A stretch of DNA of 64,000 bases, from positions 1,922,001 through 1,986,000 of the forward strand of contig CAWCHV010000007.1 in assembly GCA_963795435.1 (NCBI GenBank). Direction: 5' to 3'. The position numbers and the translations under genes were made by a program. Below, piece by piece: positions 1 through 7,828 of this stretch; position 1 is the stretch's first letter, and each line of letters starts with the position of its first letter. The notes under the pieces are model-generated. The model was not told where the DNA came from and searched no databases. It saw nothing but the letters and a program-made list of their open reading frames with translations. This DNA is from JAFKFI01 sp963795435 (GTDB taxonomy: Bacteria; Pseudomonadota; Alphaproteobacteria; Acetobacterales; Acetobacteraceae).

Positions 1-131
1 CCGGTGGACTGCGCGCGCGCCGTGCCCAATCCGGCACCGGACGCGGCGGCCAGCATTGTTGTCCATCGCAACAGTTTGCGACGGCCCGCGCTCCACGCAT
101 CCCCGGTGATCGCGGCGGGATTTCCCGACAT
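1..131 (-). CDS. Partial exported protein, N-terminus only (Tat-like signal)
   Basis: Only the first 43 codons are present; the gene runs off the left edge. Reading leftward from an ATG at 131, the peptide has a polar start, a twin-arginine-like patch (GRRKLLRW), a small-residue hydrophobic stretch and an ARA-QS signal-peptidase-like site about 39 residues in. This predicts export to the periplasm. A GGAG lies about 8 bases upstream of the ATG. It sits 66 bases downstream of the amine oxidase gene on the same strand, so the two may be cotranscribed. The mature domain is outside the window and no function can be assigned. Confidence 0.55.
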   Translation of the reverse strand, partial: MSGNPAAITGDAWSAGRRKLLRWTTMLAAASGAGLGTARAQST

Positions 132-197
132 CGCCGTGCTCCGTGCCCGAATGGGACGGCAACGGCGCACCCTTCCGGCGGTTCCGTCCGCGCCGGT

Positions 198-1766
198 TCA
201 GGGTTGCTTGGCGGCGCCGCGTGCCCGCTCGGCGATCTGTTCGAGCGCGTGATGCGCGGAACGGACCGCGCCTTCCTGCCAGCCGTTGATGTAGGAAAGA
301 TGCTCGCCGCAGAACAGGAACGGACCATCGCCACCGAGCAGGCGCTGGTAGCCGGATGCGCGCTCCGCGCGGTTCCACTCGGCCCAGGCGCCATTGCTGA
401 ACGGCACCTTCTTCCACGCGACGCTCACGCCCTTGCGTAGATAAGCGCGGCAGCCGGGATGGATCACTTCGTCGTCGGCCAGCGTGTCCTCCAGGCGTTG
501 CCCCGGCGCTTTGGCGGCGAAGGCATTTCCGGGGTCGTCGGACCAGATATAGGCGCCGACCAGCACGCCTTTTTTCTGGTGGATCCCGGCGCTTGGATAC
601 CAGAGCTGCGTGGCGTCCCTGCTGGTCCAGGAGATGCCGCCGTAGATTCCGTCCTGGGTTTCCCAGAACCTCTGCCGTGCCTCGAACGCGACCTTGGCGG
701 CGGGCACGTAGTCCACCGAGGCAATCGCCGCGCGGATATCCGGCGCGAAATCCGCCTCGATGCCGCGCAGCACGGAGAACGGGATCGTGCAGACGACGAG
801 CGGCGCCGTGGATGCCTGCGTGGCGCCCGCCGCGTCCTTCCAGATCACGCGCGCCGCATCGCCCTCGCGCCGCAACGCCGTCACCTCCGCGCCGTAGGAG
901 ATGACTGGGCCGAGCTTGCGGCCGAAGGTCTGGCCGATCACGCCCATACCGCCGACCGGCTGCATCATCGTCGCGGCTTGATGGCGGCTCTCGCCAAACT
1001 GCATTTTGCCCTGCCAGAAATCCGACAGCAGAAGCTGGCGAAGATCGAGCGGCTGGTTGAGCGTGCCCTCCTCGACGCCCGGCGGCAGCGCGAAGCCGGC
1101 GCGCGACGAACCCCGATAGACAAGATCGCGGTCCAATGCGCCGAACGCGCGCAGGAAGGCGCGCAGCCTTTCGCGGTCTTCCGGCGAGACCGGGTGCGCG
1201 AGCTGCTCCCGGTCGACCGCCTTGGCGGCCAGCTCCGCGACGTAGCCGCGCGCGTCGTTCACCACGGCGGCGTTGCGCTGCGGCCGGCCGTCGAAGGCCG
1301 CGTCATCGTGCAGGAACGCGCCGCGATTATCGTTGCTCATCACCTCGAGTTTCACGCCGAGCTCGCGGCAGTAGGCGAGAATGCCCTCGTGGTGCCACGG
1401 GATGCGCGCCGGGCCGGGATTGAAATACAGGTGCTCGCCGGTGTCCCAGCGCACGCGCTGCACGCTGTCGGTCTCGACGATCTCGTCGCCGGCGCGCAAG
1501 GACCAGTTGCGCCCGCCGGCGCGCGAGCGGGCTTCGAGCACGCTCACCTCGTAGCCGGCGCGGCCGAGCTCCCAGGCGAGCACCATGCCCGCGATGCCGG
1601 CCCCGAGCACCAGCACGCGCGCGCCGTTGCCCAGCGGCAGCGCGGGCGGCCCCGCGTAGGCGACCGGGATTGGCAGCAGCCCCATCGCCGCCATCGTGCG
1701 ATAGGCGGCACCGACGCCGCCGACGCGGCCAACGAGATGGATCAGCGCGCGCCGGGACAGGCTCAT
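198..1766 (-). CDS. Flavin-containing amine oxidase family protein
   Basis: A 522-residue FAD-dependent oxidoreductase of the flavin monoamine oxidase family. An N-terminal RR-containing hydrophobic leader (about residues 1-40) ending near VAYA suggests Tat export. The FAD-binding dinucleotide fold follows (VLVLGAGIAGM, then the VLEARSRAGGR segment), and the family C-terminal FAD signature (LFCGEHLSY followed by GWQEGAVRSAHHA) is present near residue 490. The family oxidises primary amines or amino acids to imines with release of hydrogen peroxide; the substrate here cannot be read from sequence. The start overlaps the recR stop by 4 bases, so it is probably translationally coupled to the dnaX-ybaB-recR run, an unusual partner for repair genes. 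Confidence 0.85.
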   Translation of the reverse strand: MSLSRRALIHLVGRVGGVGAAYRTMAAMGLLPIPVAYAGPPALPLGNGARVLVLGAGIAGMVLAWELGRAGYEVSVLEARSRAGGRNWSLRAGDEIVETDSVQRVRWDTGEHLYFNPGPARIPWHHEGILAYCRELGVKLEVMSNDNRGAFLHDDAAFDGRPQRNAAVVNDARGYVAELAAKAVDREQLAHPVSPEDRERLRAFLRAFGALDRDLVYRGSSRAGFALPPGVEEGTLNQPLDLRQLLLSDFWQGKMQFGESRHQAATMMQPVGGMGVIGQTFGRKLGPVISYGAEVTALRREGDAARVIWKDAAGATQASTAPLVVCTIPFSVLRGIEADFAPDIRAAIASVDYVPAAKVAFEARQRFWETQDGIYGGISWTSRDATQLWYPSAGIHQKKGVLVGAYIWSDDPGNAFAAKAPGQRLEDTLADDEVIHPGCRAYLRKGVSVAWKKVPFSNGAWAEWNRAERASGYQRLLGGDGPFLFCGEHLSYINGWQEGAVRSAHHALEQIAERARGAAKQP

Positions 1767-2356
1767 GCCGGACGGCGCGCACGCAGCGCGGCGGCCAAGG
1801 TGCCGTCGTCCAGCACGTCCAGCGCTCCGCCGATCGGCACGCCTTGGCCGACGCGCGTGACGGTCACGCCGAGCGGTTTAAGGCGTTCGGTGAGCCAGTG
1901 CGCGGTGGTGGCGCCGTCCACCGTGGCGCCCAAGGCGAGAATCACTTCCGCGACGCCGCCTTGCTCGATGCGCGCGAGCAGCGGTTGCAGGTTCAGATCC
2001 TCGGGCGCGGTGCCGGCCAGCGCGGAGAGCGTGCCGCCGAGCACGTGATAGAGGCCGCGATGCACCGAGGCGCGCTCCAGCGCCCACAAATCGCCTACCC
2101 CCTCCACCACGCAGACCAAGCCGCGGTCGCGGTGCGGATCGGTGCAGATGGAGCAAGGGTCGCGGCTGTCGAGATTGCCGCACAGGCCGCACGGCCGCAC
2201 CGCCCGCGCGGCCTCGCTCAGCGCGGCGGCGAGCGGCAGCATTCGCGCCTCGGGTTGCTGCAGCATCCGCAACGCCGCGCGGCGCGCGCTGCGCGGGCCG
2301 AAGCCCGGCAGCTTGGCGAGCAGGTCGATCAGGCGCTCGATTTCGGGACCGCCCAT
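1763..2356 (-). CDS. recR: Recombination mediator RecR
   Basis: RecR is the toroidal partner of RecO (and RecF) that loads RecA at single-strand gaps. The 197-residue length is normal. An N-terminal helix-hairpin-helix region (LLAKLPGFGPRSARR, about residues 12-26) is followed by a four-cysteine zinc motif (C56, C59, C68, C71) and a Toprim domain beginning VCVVEGVGDL near residue 81. The C-terminus keeps the family pattern (TRVGQGVPIGGALDVLDDGTL). It lies downstream of ybaB, separated by a palindromic repeat of about 80 bases, and overlaps the amine oxidase start by 4 bases. The ybaB-recR arrangement behind dnaX is widely conserved in bacteria. Confidence 0.96.
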   Translation of the reverse strand: MGGPEIERLIDLLAKLPGFGPRSARRAALRMLQQPEARMLPLAAALSEAARAVRPCGLCGNLDSRDPCSICTDPHRDRGLVCVVEGVGDLWALERASVHRGLYHVLGGTLSALAGTAPEDLNLQPLLARIEQGGVAEVILALGATVDGATTAHWLTERLKPLGVTVTRVGQGVPIGGALDVLDDGTLAAALRARRPA

Positions 2357-2370
2357 CGGGTGCGGGCTAC

Positions 2371-2452
2371 CCCCTCACCCCGACCCTCTCCCCCAAGGGG
2401 TAGAGGGAGAAGAAAAGCCCTCTCCCCTTGGGGGAGAGGGTTGGGTGAGGGG
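2371..2452. repeat. REP-like palindromic repeat between recR and ybaB
   Basis: A long imperfect inverted repeat. The left arm begins CCCCTCACCCCGACCCTCTC and the right arm ends GAGAGGGTTGGGTGAGGGG, with a short A-rich loop between 2401 and 2417. Such CCCTCTCCC/GGGAGAGGG palindromes are dispersed intergenic repeats in many GC-rich proteobacteria. A shorter relative lies at 47780-47812. Placed inside the ybaB-recR intergenic gap, the transcript would fold into a strong hairpin that could stabilise or attenuate the downstream message; this effect is inferred. Confidence 0.85.
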
Positions 2453-2482
2453 GGTCACTCCGCATCGGAGAAACAAACCCGC

Positions 2483-2806
2483 CTAGAACGGCAATTTCAT
2501 CCCGGGCGGCAAATCCATTCCGCCGGTCATCTTTTGCATCTCCTCCGCCGCCGCGATCTCGATCTTGCGCTTGGCGTCCGTGTGAGCAGCGATGATGAGG
2601 TCCTGCAGCATCTCCATGTCGGCGGGGTCGGCGAGCTGCGGGTCGATCGTGACGCGCTTGAGGTCGCTGCGACCGTTCAGGACGACGCTCACCATGCCAG
2701 CGCCGGAGACGCCCTCCATCTCCATGCTCTCGAGCTTGGCCTGCATCTCCTGCATCTTGGCCTGCATCTGCGAGGCCTGCTTCATCAGGCCGGCGAGATT
2801 TTTCAT
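2483..2806 (-). CDS. ybaB: YbaB/EbfC family nucleoid-associated protein
   Basis: A 107-residue DNA-binding protein of the YbaB/EbfC family, a homodimeric tweezer-like nucleoid protein. It opens MKNLAGLMKQASQMQAKMQE, with a Met/Gln-rich amphipathic helix. The conserved core (VVLNGRSDLKRVTIDPQL, then DLIIAAHTDAKRKIE) follows and the C-terminus is short and Met/Gly-rich. The start codon overlaps the dnaX stop by 4 bases, indicating translational coupling. The role in RecA-independent repair or replication restart suggested for family members is known only from other organisms. Confidence 0.95.
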   Translation of the reverse strand: MKNLAGLMKQASQMQAKMQEMQAKLESMEMEGVSGAGMVSVVLNGRSDLKRVTIDPQLADPADMEMLQDLIIAAHTDAKRKIEIAAAEEMQKMTGGMDLPPGMKLPF

Positions 2807-4659
2807 TCGTCGAACTCCAGGTAATCGTCGTCGGGCGGGGCGTCGTCGTCGGCCGGCTCGGCGTGCACGGGGACGAAGGCGGGGATGTCCGGTTCGGGCT
2901 CGACGGGCAGACCGTAGGCATCGGCCGACGCATCGGCGACCGCCTCGATCCGTGCGCCGGGGAACGCCGCCAGGATGGCGCGGACCAGCGGATGATCGGC
3001 GGCGGTCGCCCGCCGCGCGGCGTCGGCGAGATTGCCCTGCTCGGCCAGGGTCGGCTCGCCCGGCGCGGCGGAGACCGCGATGGTCCAGCGCGTGCCCGTG
3101 ACCTCCAGCAGCAGCTTGGCCAAGCGCGGCGCGAGGTCGCGCGGGGCCTCGGGCTGCGGGCGCAGCTCGATCACCGGCGGGGCGAAGCGCACAAGGTGGA
3201 CGGAGTGAACGAGATGCCCGTGCAGCATCGGCTCCCGGCGTTCGGCGACCAGCGCCGCGACCTCGCGGAAGCTCGACAGACGCGGCCCGTCGGGCGCGGG
3301 TTCAGCCATCGCGACGGGGGGGCCGTTGGCAACCGCGCGCGCGCCGCCGGATGGGGCGAGCCCAGGCGTCGGCAACGATGCAGTGGAGCTGGACGCCGGC
3401 ACGGGATTGAGCCGGCGGACGAGATCGCCGGGGGTCGGCAGGTCCGCGACGTGGCACAGACGGATCAGCACCATCTCGGCGGCGGCACGGCGGTCGGGCG
3501 CGGTCTCCACCTCCATCACGCCCTTCAGCAGCATCTGCCAGGCGCGACCGAGTACCGGCACCGGAAGACGCGCGGCGAGTTCCGCGCCGCGCGTGCGCTC
3601 GGCCTCGGGCAGATCGGGGCTGTCGGCCAGAGCGGGGATGGATTTCAGCCGCGTGAGGGTGTGGACCAGTTCGAGCAGGTCCTGCAGCAGCACGCCGAGA
3701 TCGGCACCGCGCTCATGCGCCCGGTCGGTGATCGCGAGCGCCGCGGCGGGACGGCCCTCCATAACGGCGTCCAGCAGGTCGAACACGTCGCCCCGGTCGG
3801 ACAGGCCCAGCATGTCGGACACCTCGGGGGCGCCGACCGGCTCTCCCCCGGATTGGGCGATCGCCTGGTCGAGCAGCGACAGCCCGTCGCGCACCGAGCC
3901 GTCGGCGGCGCGCGCGATCAGGTCGAGGGCGGGCGGGGCGATCGTCACATGCTCGGCCGCCGCGATCCGGGCGAAATGGGCCGACAGCTCGGACACCGTC
4001 ACCCGGCGCAGGTCGAAGCGCTGGCAGCGCGACAGCACCGTCACCGGCACCTTGCGGATCTCGGTGGTGGCGAAGACGAACTTCACGTGCGGCGGCGGCT
4101 CCTCCAGCGTCTTGAGCAGCGCGTTGAAGGCGTTGCGCGACAGCATGTGGACCTCGTCGACGACGAACACCTTGGTCCGCGCCTGCAGCGGGCGGAACCG
4201 CGTCGCCTCGATCAACTCGCGCACATCGTCGACGCCGGTCCGCGAGGCGGCGTCCATCTCGGTCACGTCGGAGTGCCGGTCGGCGAGGATGGCGACGCAA
4301 TTGGGACACACGCCGCACGGATCGGCGGTGGGGCCGCCATTTCCGTCCGGGCCGATGCAGTTCAGCGCTCGGGCGATGATGCGCGCCGTGGTGGTCTTGC
4401 CTACGCCGCGCACGCCGGTGAGCATGAAGGCGTGCGCCACGCGCCCCGTGGCGAAGGCGTTACGCAGGATGCGGACCATCGCCTCCTGACCGATCAGGTC
4501 GTCGAAGCGCGTCGGGCGGTATTTGCGGGCGAGGACGCGATACGGCGCCGCGTGGACCGGCTCAGGCCGGGAGGGCGGGGCGTCGCCGAACAGGCCGGGA
4601 CCCGATGGGGGCGGCGGCGGGGCTTCCTCGGTCGGATCGTCCTGGAACAGGCCGGACAT
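2803..4659 (-). CDS. dnaX: DNA polymerase III subunit tau/gamma
   Basis: The clamp-loader ATPase of the replisome, 618 residues from the chosen ATG. A proline-rich leader (residues 1-35) precedes the AAA+ core that starts YRVLARKYRPTRFDDLIGQ. Walker A is GVRGVGKTTTAR (about 82-93), zinc cysteines are C101, C115, C118 and C121, Walker B is FVVDEVH (about 165-171), and sensor 1 contains VLSRCQRFDLRR. A long acidic/proline-rich C-terminal region ends DDDYLEFDE. Open reading continues upstream of 4659, but that extension would run through the SRP RNA gene, so the MSGLF start is preferred. It is the first protein gene of a leftward dnaX-ybaB-recR operon. Confidence 0.95.
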   Translation of the reverse strand: MSGLFQDDPTEEAPPPPPSGPGLFGDAPPSRPEPVHAAPYRVLARKYRPTRFDDLIGQEAMVRILRNAFATGRVAHAFMLTGVRGVGKTTTARIIARALNCIGPDGNGGPTADPCGVCPNCVAILADRHSDVTEMDAASRTGVDDVRELIEATRFRPLQARTKVFVVDEVHMLSRNAFNALLKTLEEPPPHVKFVFATTEIRKVPVTVLSRCQRFDLRRVTVSELSAHFARIAAAEHVTIAPPALDLIARAADGSVRDGLSLLDQAIAQSGGEPVGAPEVSDMLGLSDRGDVFDLLDAVMEGRPAAALAITDRAHERGADLGVLLQDLLELVHTLTRLKSIPALADSPDLPEAERTRGAELAARLPVPVLGRAWQMLLKGVMEVETAPDRRAAAEMVLIRLCHVADLPTPGDLVRRLNPVPASSSTASLPTPGLAPSGGARAVANGPPVAMAEPAPDGPRLSSFREVAALVAERREPMLHGHLVHSVHLVRFAPPVIELRPQPEAPRDLAPRLAKLLLEVTGTRWTIAVSAAPGEPTLAEQGNLADAARRATAADHPLVRAILAAFPGARIEAVADASADAYGLPVEPEPDIPAFVPVHAEPADDDAPPDDDYLEFDE

Positions 4660-4718
4660 GCGGGGCGGACGCGCCTGACCGCCGCGGGCGGCCATCCTCT
4701 GGATGGGGTGATCTCGGG

Positions 4719-4816
4719 TGGGAGGCCGACGAACGACCCGAGCGGAAACTCGTTGCGGCTGCTTCCTTCCGGACCTGACCGGGTTGGCGAGGCGCCCGTC
4801 CGCCGCCGACCTCCCG
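4719..4816 (-). ncRNA. ffs: Signal recognition particle RNA (small bacterial 4.5S type)
   Basis: On the minus strand the sequence carries the SRP RNA apical signature, CGGTCAGGTCCGGAAGGAAG followed by CAGCC, the Ffh-binding hairpin region. The two ends, GGGAGGTCGGCG near 4816 and CGTCGGCCTCCC near 4719, pair over 12 base pairs to close the molecule at about 98 nt. That is the size of the short SRP RNA of proteobacteria. It lies just upstream of dnaX on the same strand, a common arrangement. Exact 5' and 3' ends are estimated from the closing helix. Confidence 0.93.
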
Positions 4817-4943
4817 GGCCTGCATATCATGGTTTTGCCCCCAGCCTGCAACCCCGGAGGCGGCGACCCTGCCGGTTGCCGCCTCGCGCCCCGCGTGGCA
4901 CCGTCCGCGCATCGAGCCTGCCCCGCCACGCCGGAGAGTCGTC

Positions 4944-5873
4944 TTGCCACTGATCCTCGCCAGCCGCCCGAATGTCTATTCCGGCAGTCCGCTCAACCGC
5001 ATGACGGAGCGGCGAGAGGACGCGCAGTGGATCGAGGCGGCGCTGACCAACCCCGAGACCCTGCTCGTGCCGGTCTGGCGCGCGCGCAACCTCGTCAGGG
5101 GCGCGGAGGGGCCGAGCGCGGAGGCGGTTTACCTCACCGGCGAGGCGGCCGCCGCGCTGCACATGGCCGGCGGACCGTGGAGCTTCCTCGGCCAACTCGG
5201 AGGGCGCGCGGTATTCGCCGTGGACATCAGCGCCGCCGACGACCCGGTGCCGCTGCTGCCGCCCGAGGTGGGCAATTTCGTCGATCTGCGCGCGGTGGGC
5301 GGCGGGCGCCTGCCGCCCGGCGACGCCTCGGTGCTCGCCCACGCGCGCGGCCTGATGCACTGGCGCGTGAAGAACCGCTTCTGCGGTGTCTGCGGCGCTC
5401 CCTGCGAGGCCAGGTCCGCAGGGCATATGATGCAGTGCACCCAGTGCGACGTGCAGCATTTCCCGCGCACCGACCCGGCCGTCATCATGCTGATCCATCG
5501 CGGCGGCAACTGCCTGCTCGGCCACTCCGTCCGCTTCCCCGGCTCGGCGATGTACTCCACCCTCGCCGGCTTCGTGGAGCCCGGCGAGAGCCTCGAGGAA
5601 GCGGTCCGTCGCGAGGTGCTCGAGGAGGTCGGCGTCGAAGTGGGCGATGTGAACTACCATTCGAGCCAGCCCTGGCCGTTCCCGGCCAACATCATGCTCG
5701 GCTACTATGGCGAGGCGCTGACCGAGCGGATCACGATCGACCCGACGGAGATCAAGGACGCACGGTGGTTCTCGCGCGACGAGATCCGCGACCCGGCGGC
5801 GCATGGGTTTCAACTGCCCCGCATGGACAGCATCGCGCGCCGCCTGATCGAGGACTGGATGTCCGCCGGATGA
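4944..5873 (+). CDS. nudC: NADH pyrophosphatase NudC (Nudix hydrolase, NAD-cap hydrolase)
   Basis: A 309-residue NudC-type Nudix hydrolase, which cleaves NADH to NMNH and AMP and removes NAD caps from RNA. The zinc ribbon cysteines are C147, C150, C165 and C168. The Nudix box is GFVEPGESLEEAVRREVLEE (about 210-229), followed by the NudC-specific SQPWPFP motif near 241. The TTG at 4944 is preferred over the ATG at 5001, because the NVYSGSPLNRM segment matches the conserved N-terminus of the family and a GGAG lies just upstream. It is read divergently from ffs/dnaX, and the following lipoprotein ATG overlaps its stop. Confidence 0.93.
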   Translation: MPLILASRPNVYSGSPLNRMTERREDAQWIEAALTNPETLLVPVWRARNLVRGAEGPSAEAVYLTGEAAAALHMAGGPWSFLGQLGGRAVFAVDISAADDPVPLLPPEVGNFVDLRAVGGGRLPPGDASVLAHARGLMHWRVKNRFCGVCGAPCEARSAGHMMQCTQCDVQHFPRTDPAVIMLIHRGGNCLLGHSVRFPGSAMYSTLAGFVEPGESLEEAVRREVLEEVGVEVGDVNYHSSQPWPFPANIMLGYYGEALTERITIDPTEIKDARWFSRDEIRDPAAHGFQLPRMDSIARRLIEDWMSAG

Positions 5874-6193
5874 GGCCCCGCGCTGCCGTGTCGGTCCTTC
5901 TCCTGCTGGGTTCGATGCTGCCGTCCGGCTGCGCGCCGCCGCCGGACAACCGGTTCGCGGCCTATCGCACCCCGAACGTCACGCCGGAATGCCGGGCGGC
6001 GGTCTATCGGGATCCGGACGTACGGCAACTGATCGCGGCCGGCACGGCGGTGCCGCAATACATGGCCGAGAACCAGAACAAGCTGGCCTTGAAGGAGGCC
6101 GAGGCCGAGAGGCGATGTATGCAGCAAAAGGGCCTGGCGCCGCCCGGCGGCGTCGAGCCGGTGAAACACCCGTGGTACCCGCCCCTGTTCTGA
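5870..6193 (+). CDS. Small putative lipoprotein, unknown function
   Basis: A 107-residue protein whose ATG overlaps the nudC TGA (ATGA), so it is probably cotranslated with nudC. The N-terminus has arginines, a leucine-rich hydrophobic stretch (AVSVLLLLGSMLPSGC) and a lipobox-like cysteine at residue 21, predicting a lipid-anchored envelope protein. The mature part is short, contains two further cysteines (C41, C83) and a charged helical stretch (LALKEAEAERRC), and ends in a proline-rich tail (HPWYPPLF). No family was recognised. Confidence 0.6.
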   Translation: MRPRAAVSVLLLLGSMLPSGCAPPPDNRFAAYRTPNVTPECRAAVYRDPDVRQLIAAGTAVPQYMAENQNKLALKEAEAERRCMQQKGLAPPGGVEPVKHPWYPPLF

Positions 6194-6621
6194 GCACCAT
6201 CGGCTACGAGGGCACGACGATCGCCGCCGTGCTCGAGGCCCTGCGCGCCGCCCATGTGTCGTTGCTGATCGACGTGCGCGCCGTCGCCTCCTCACGCAAG
6301 CCCGGCTTCTCCAAGCGTCTGCTCGCCGCCGGACTGGCGGAGCAGGGCATCGGCTATTTGCATCTGCAGGGTCTCGGGACGCCGAAGGAGGGTCGCCAGG
6401 CGGTGCGCTCCGGGCACCCGGAGCGGATGCGCGCGATCTTCGCCGAGCACATGCGCTCCGACCGGGCGCGGGCGGAACTCGCGCGGGCCAAGACCGAGGG
6501 ATTGCGGGCCCGCGCCTGCCTGCTCTGCTTCGAGCGCGACCACCGCACCTGTCACCGGGCGATCCTGGCCGAAATGATCGCCGCCGAGACCGGGCAGACC
6601 GTTACGCATCTGCTGCCCTGA
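6172..6621 (+). CDS. DUF488 family protein
   Basis: A DUF488 protein of about 149 residues. It begins with the family's TIGYEG strand, continues with LLIDVRAVASSRKPGFSK and ends with the Cys/His-rich segment LLCFERDHRTCHRAIL. The biochemical role of the family is not established. The start is uncertain: GTG at 6172 gives a normal-length N-terminus, while an in-frame ATG at 6115 adds 19 residues lying inside the upstream lipoprotein gene. Either way it overlaps the lipoprotein gene and forms the third member of a rightward nudC operon. A second DUF488 gene lies at 21571-22185. Confidence 0.8.
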   Translation: MVPAPVLSTIGYEGTTIAAVLEALRAAHVSLLIDVRAVASSRKPGFSKRLLAAGLAEQGIGYLHLQGLGTPKEGRQAVRSGHPERMRAIFAEHMRSDRARAELARAKTEGLRARACLLCFERDHRTCHRAILAEMIAAETGQTVTHLLP

Positions 6622-6749
6622 CGGGCCATCGCGTTCAATTACGGCATCATTTCTTTGGTTTACGACCGTACGCTCACGCCGTAGTGACGGATGGGCCGGC
6701 CGTGCTTGTCTGCTCCGGCGCTCCCACTCACCGCGCAAGAGAGACACGG

Positions 6750-7828
6750 ATGATCCCTTCCCGCCCGTCGCTAAGACTGGAGTCGCCAAGACTCGAACTC
6801 GCCGGAAAATTTCGGATCGGGGCTCTGCTCCTGGTGCCTCCGCTGCTGAGCGTGCCCGGCGCGGCGCGGGCCATGTCGATCACGCCGTTCTACGATCGGA
6901 GCGTCGCGTCGCAGCCGAACGCCTCCGCGATCGAGGGCGGCTTCGCCACCGCGGCGCATCTCATCGGTGCGTCGCTCGCCAACCCTGTCTCGGTGAACGT
7001 CGATGTAAGCTGGGGCGCGGTGGGCGGACGGGCGATGCCGGGCAATGCGCTCGGCGCAAGCCTCGACCCGCTGTACGGCTATTACTCGTATGCCCAGGTC
7101 AGGTCCTGGCTCGCCAGCGCCGCCACGACCCCGACCGACCGGGCGGCGATCGCCCACCTGCCGGCCAGCCCCGCATCGGGAACCAGCCGCTATGCCCTGC
7201 CCGCGGCCGAGGCGAAGGCGCTCGGCGTGGTTCCGGCGAACGGCTCGGCCGATGGGTCGATCGGGTTCGGCACCGGGGTGCGCTACACGTTCAACAACGC
7301 GAACGGGGTCGCCGCCGGCACCTACGACTTCGTCCCCGTCGCCGCGCACGAGATCGAGGAGGTGCTGGGCCGCATCTCCGGCCTCAGCAGTGCCAGCCCG
7401 ACCTCGCCACGCCATTCGACCTGTTCCGCTATGCCGCGCCGGGCGTTTCGAGCTTCGCATACGGCGCTCCCGCCTATTTCTCCGTGGACGGCGGCGTGAC
7501 CGACCTTGGCAAGTTCAACAACGCGGGCAGCGGAGACCGCGGCGACTGGGCCTCCACCGCGTCCACTCTGGATCTGCAGGACGCCTACGCCTATCCGGGC
7601 CTCAAGCTGCAATTCAGCGCGGCGGACCTGAAGGGCCTGGATGTGCTGGGCTGGAATGCATCCGGGCCGACGGCCTCCGCCGTGCTGACATCGTCGGTAA
7701 AGCCGCTCGGCGGACGCGCCAGCGTGCCTGAGCCGGCGGGCCTGTCGCTGCTCGGCGCGGCGATGATCGGCCTGCTCGGAGTTCGTCGCCGCAAGGTCCG
7801 TCGCGCGGCTTATACCAGGACTCTCTGA
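6750..7828 (+). pseudogene. Secreted putative metalloprotease with PEP-CTERM anchor, frameshifted
   Basis: Two reading frames together make one protein. The first (from ATG 6750) has a signal peptide ending AARA, a secreted-style body rich in Ala/Ser/Thr, and a zinc-protease-like AAHEIEEVLGRI motif. The continuation (PFDLFRYAAPGVSSFAYG, then YFSVDGGVTDLGKFNN) is in the frame one base back and ends with a PEP-CTERM sorting signal (VPEPAGLSLLG, a hydrophobic helix, then RRRK). The architecture resembles NF038122-type metalloproteases. The break lies near 7393 in a short C run and fits loss of one C. The last few codons and the stop come from the IS630 element that begins at 7813. Confidence 0.72.

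Noticed and set aside
459..2048. A 529-codon plus-strand frame opposite the amine oxidase gene
   Set aside because: It is antisense to a well-supported gene, with composition typical of reverse-strand shadows and no motif.
4660..4950. N-terminal extension of DnaX by 97 residues
   Set aside because: The extension would be translated through the SRP RNA gene and has no similarity to DnaX; the ATG at 4659 precedes the normal N-terminus.
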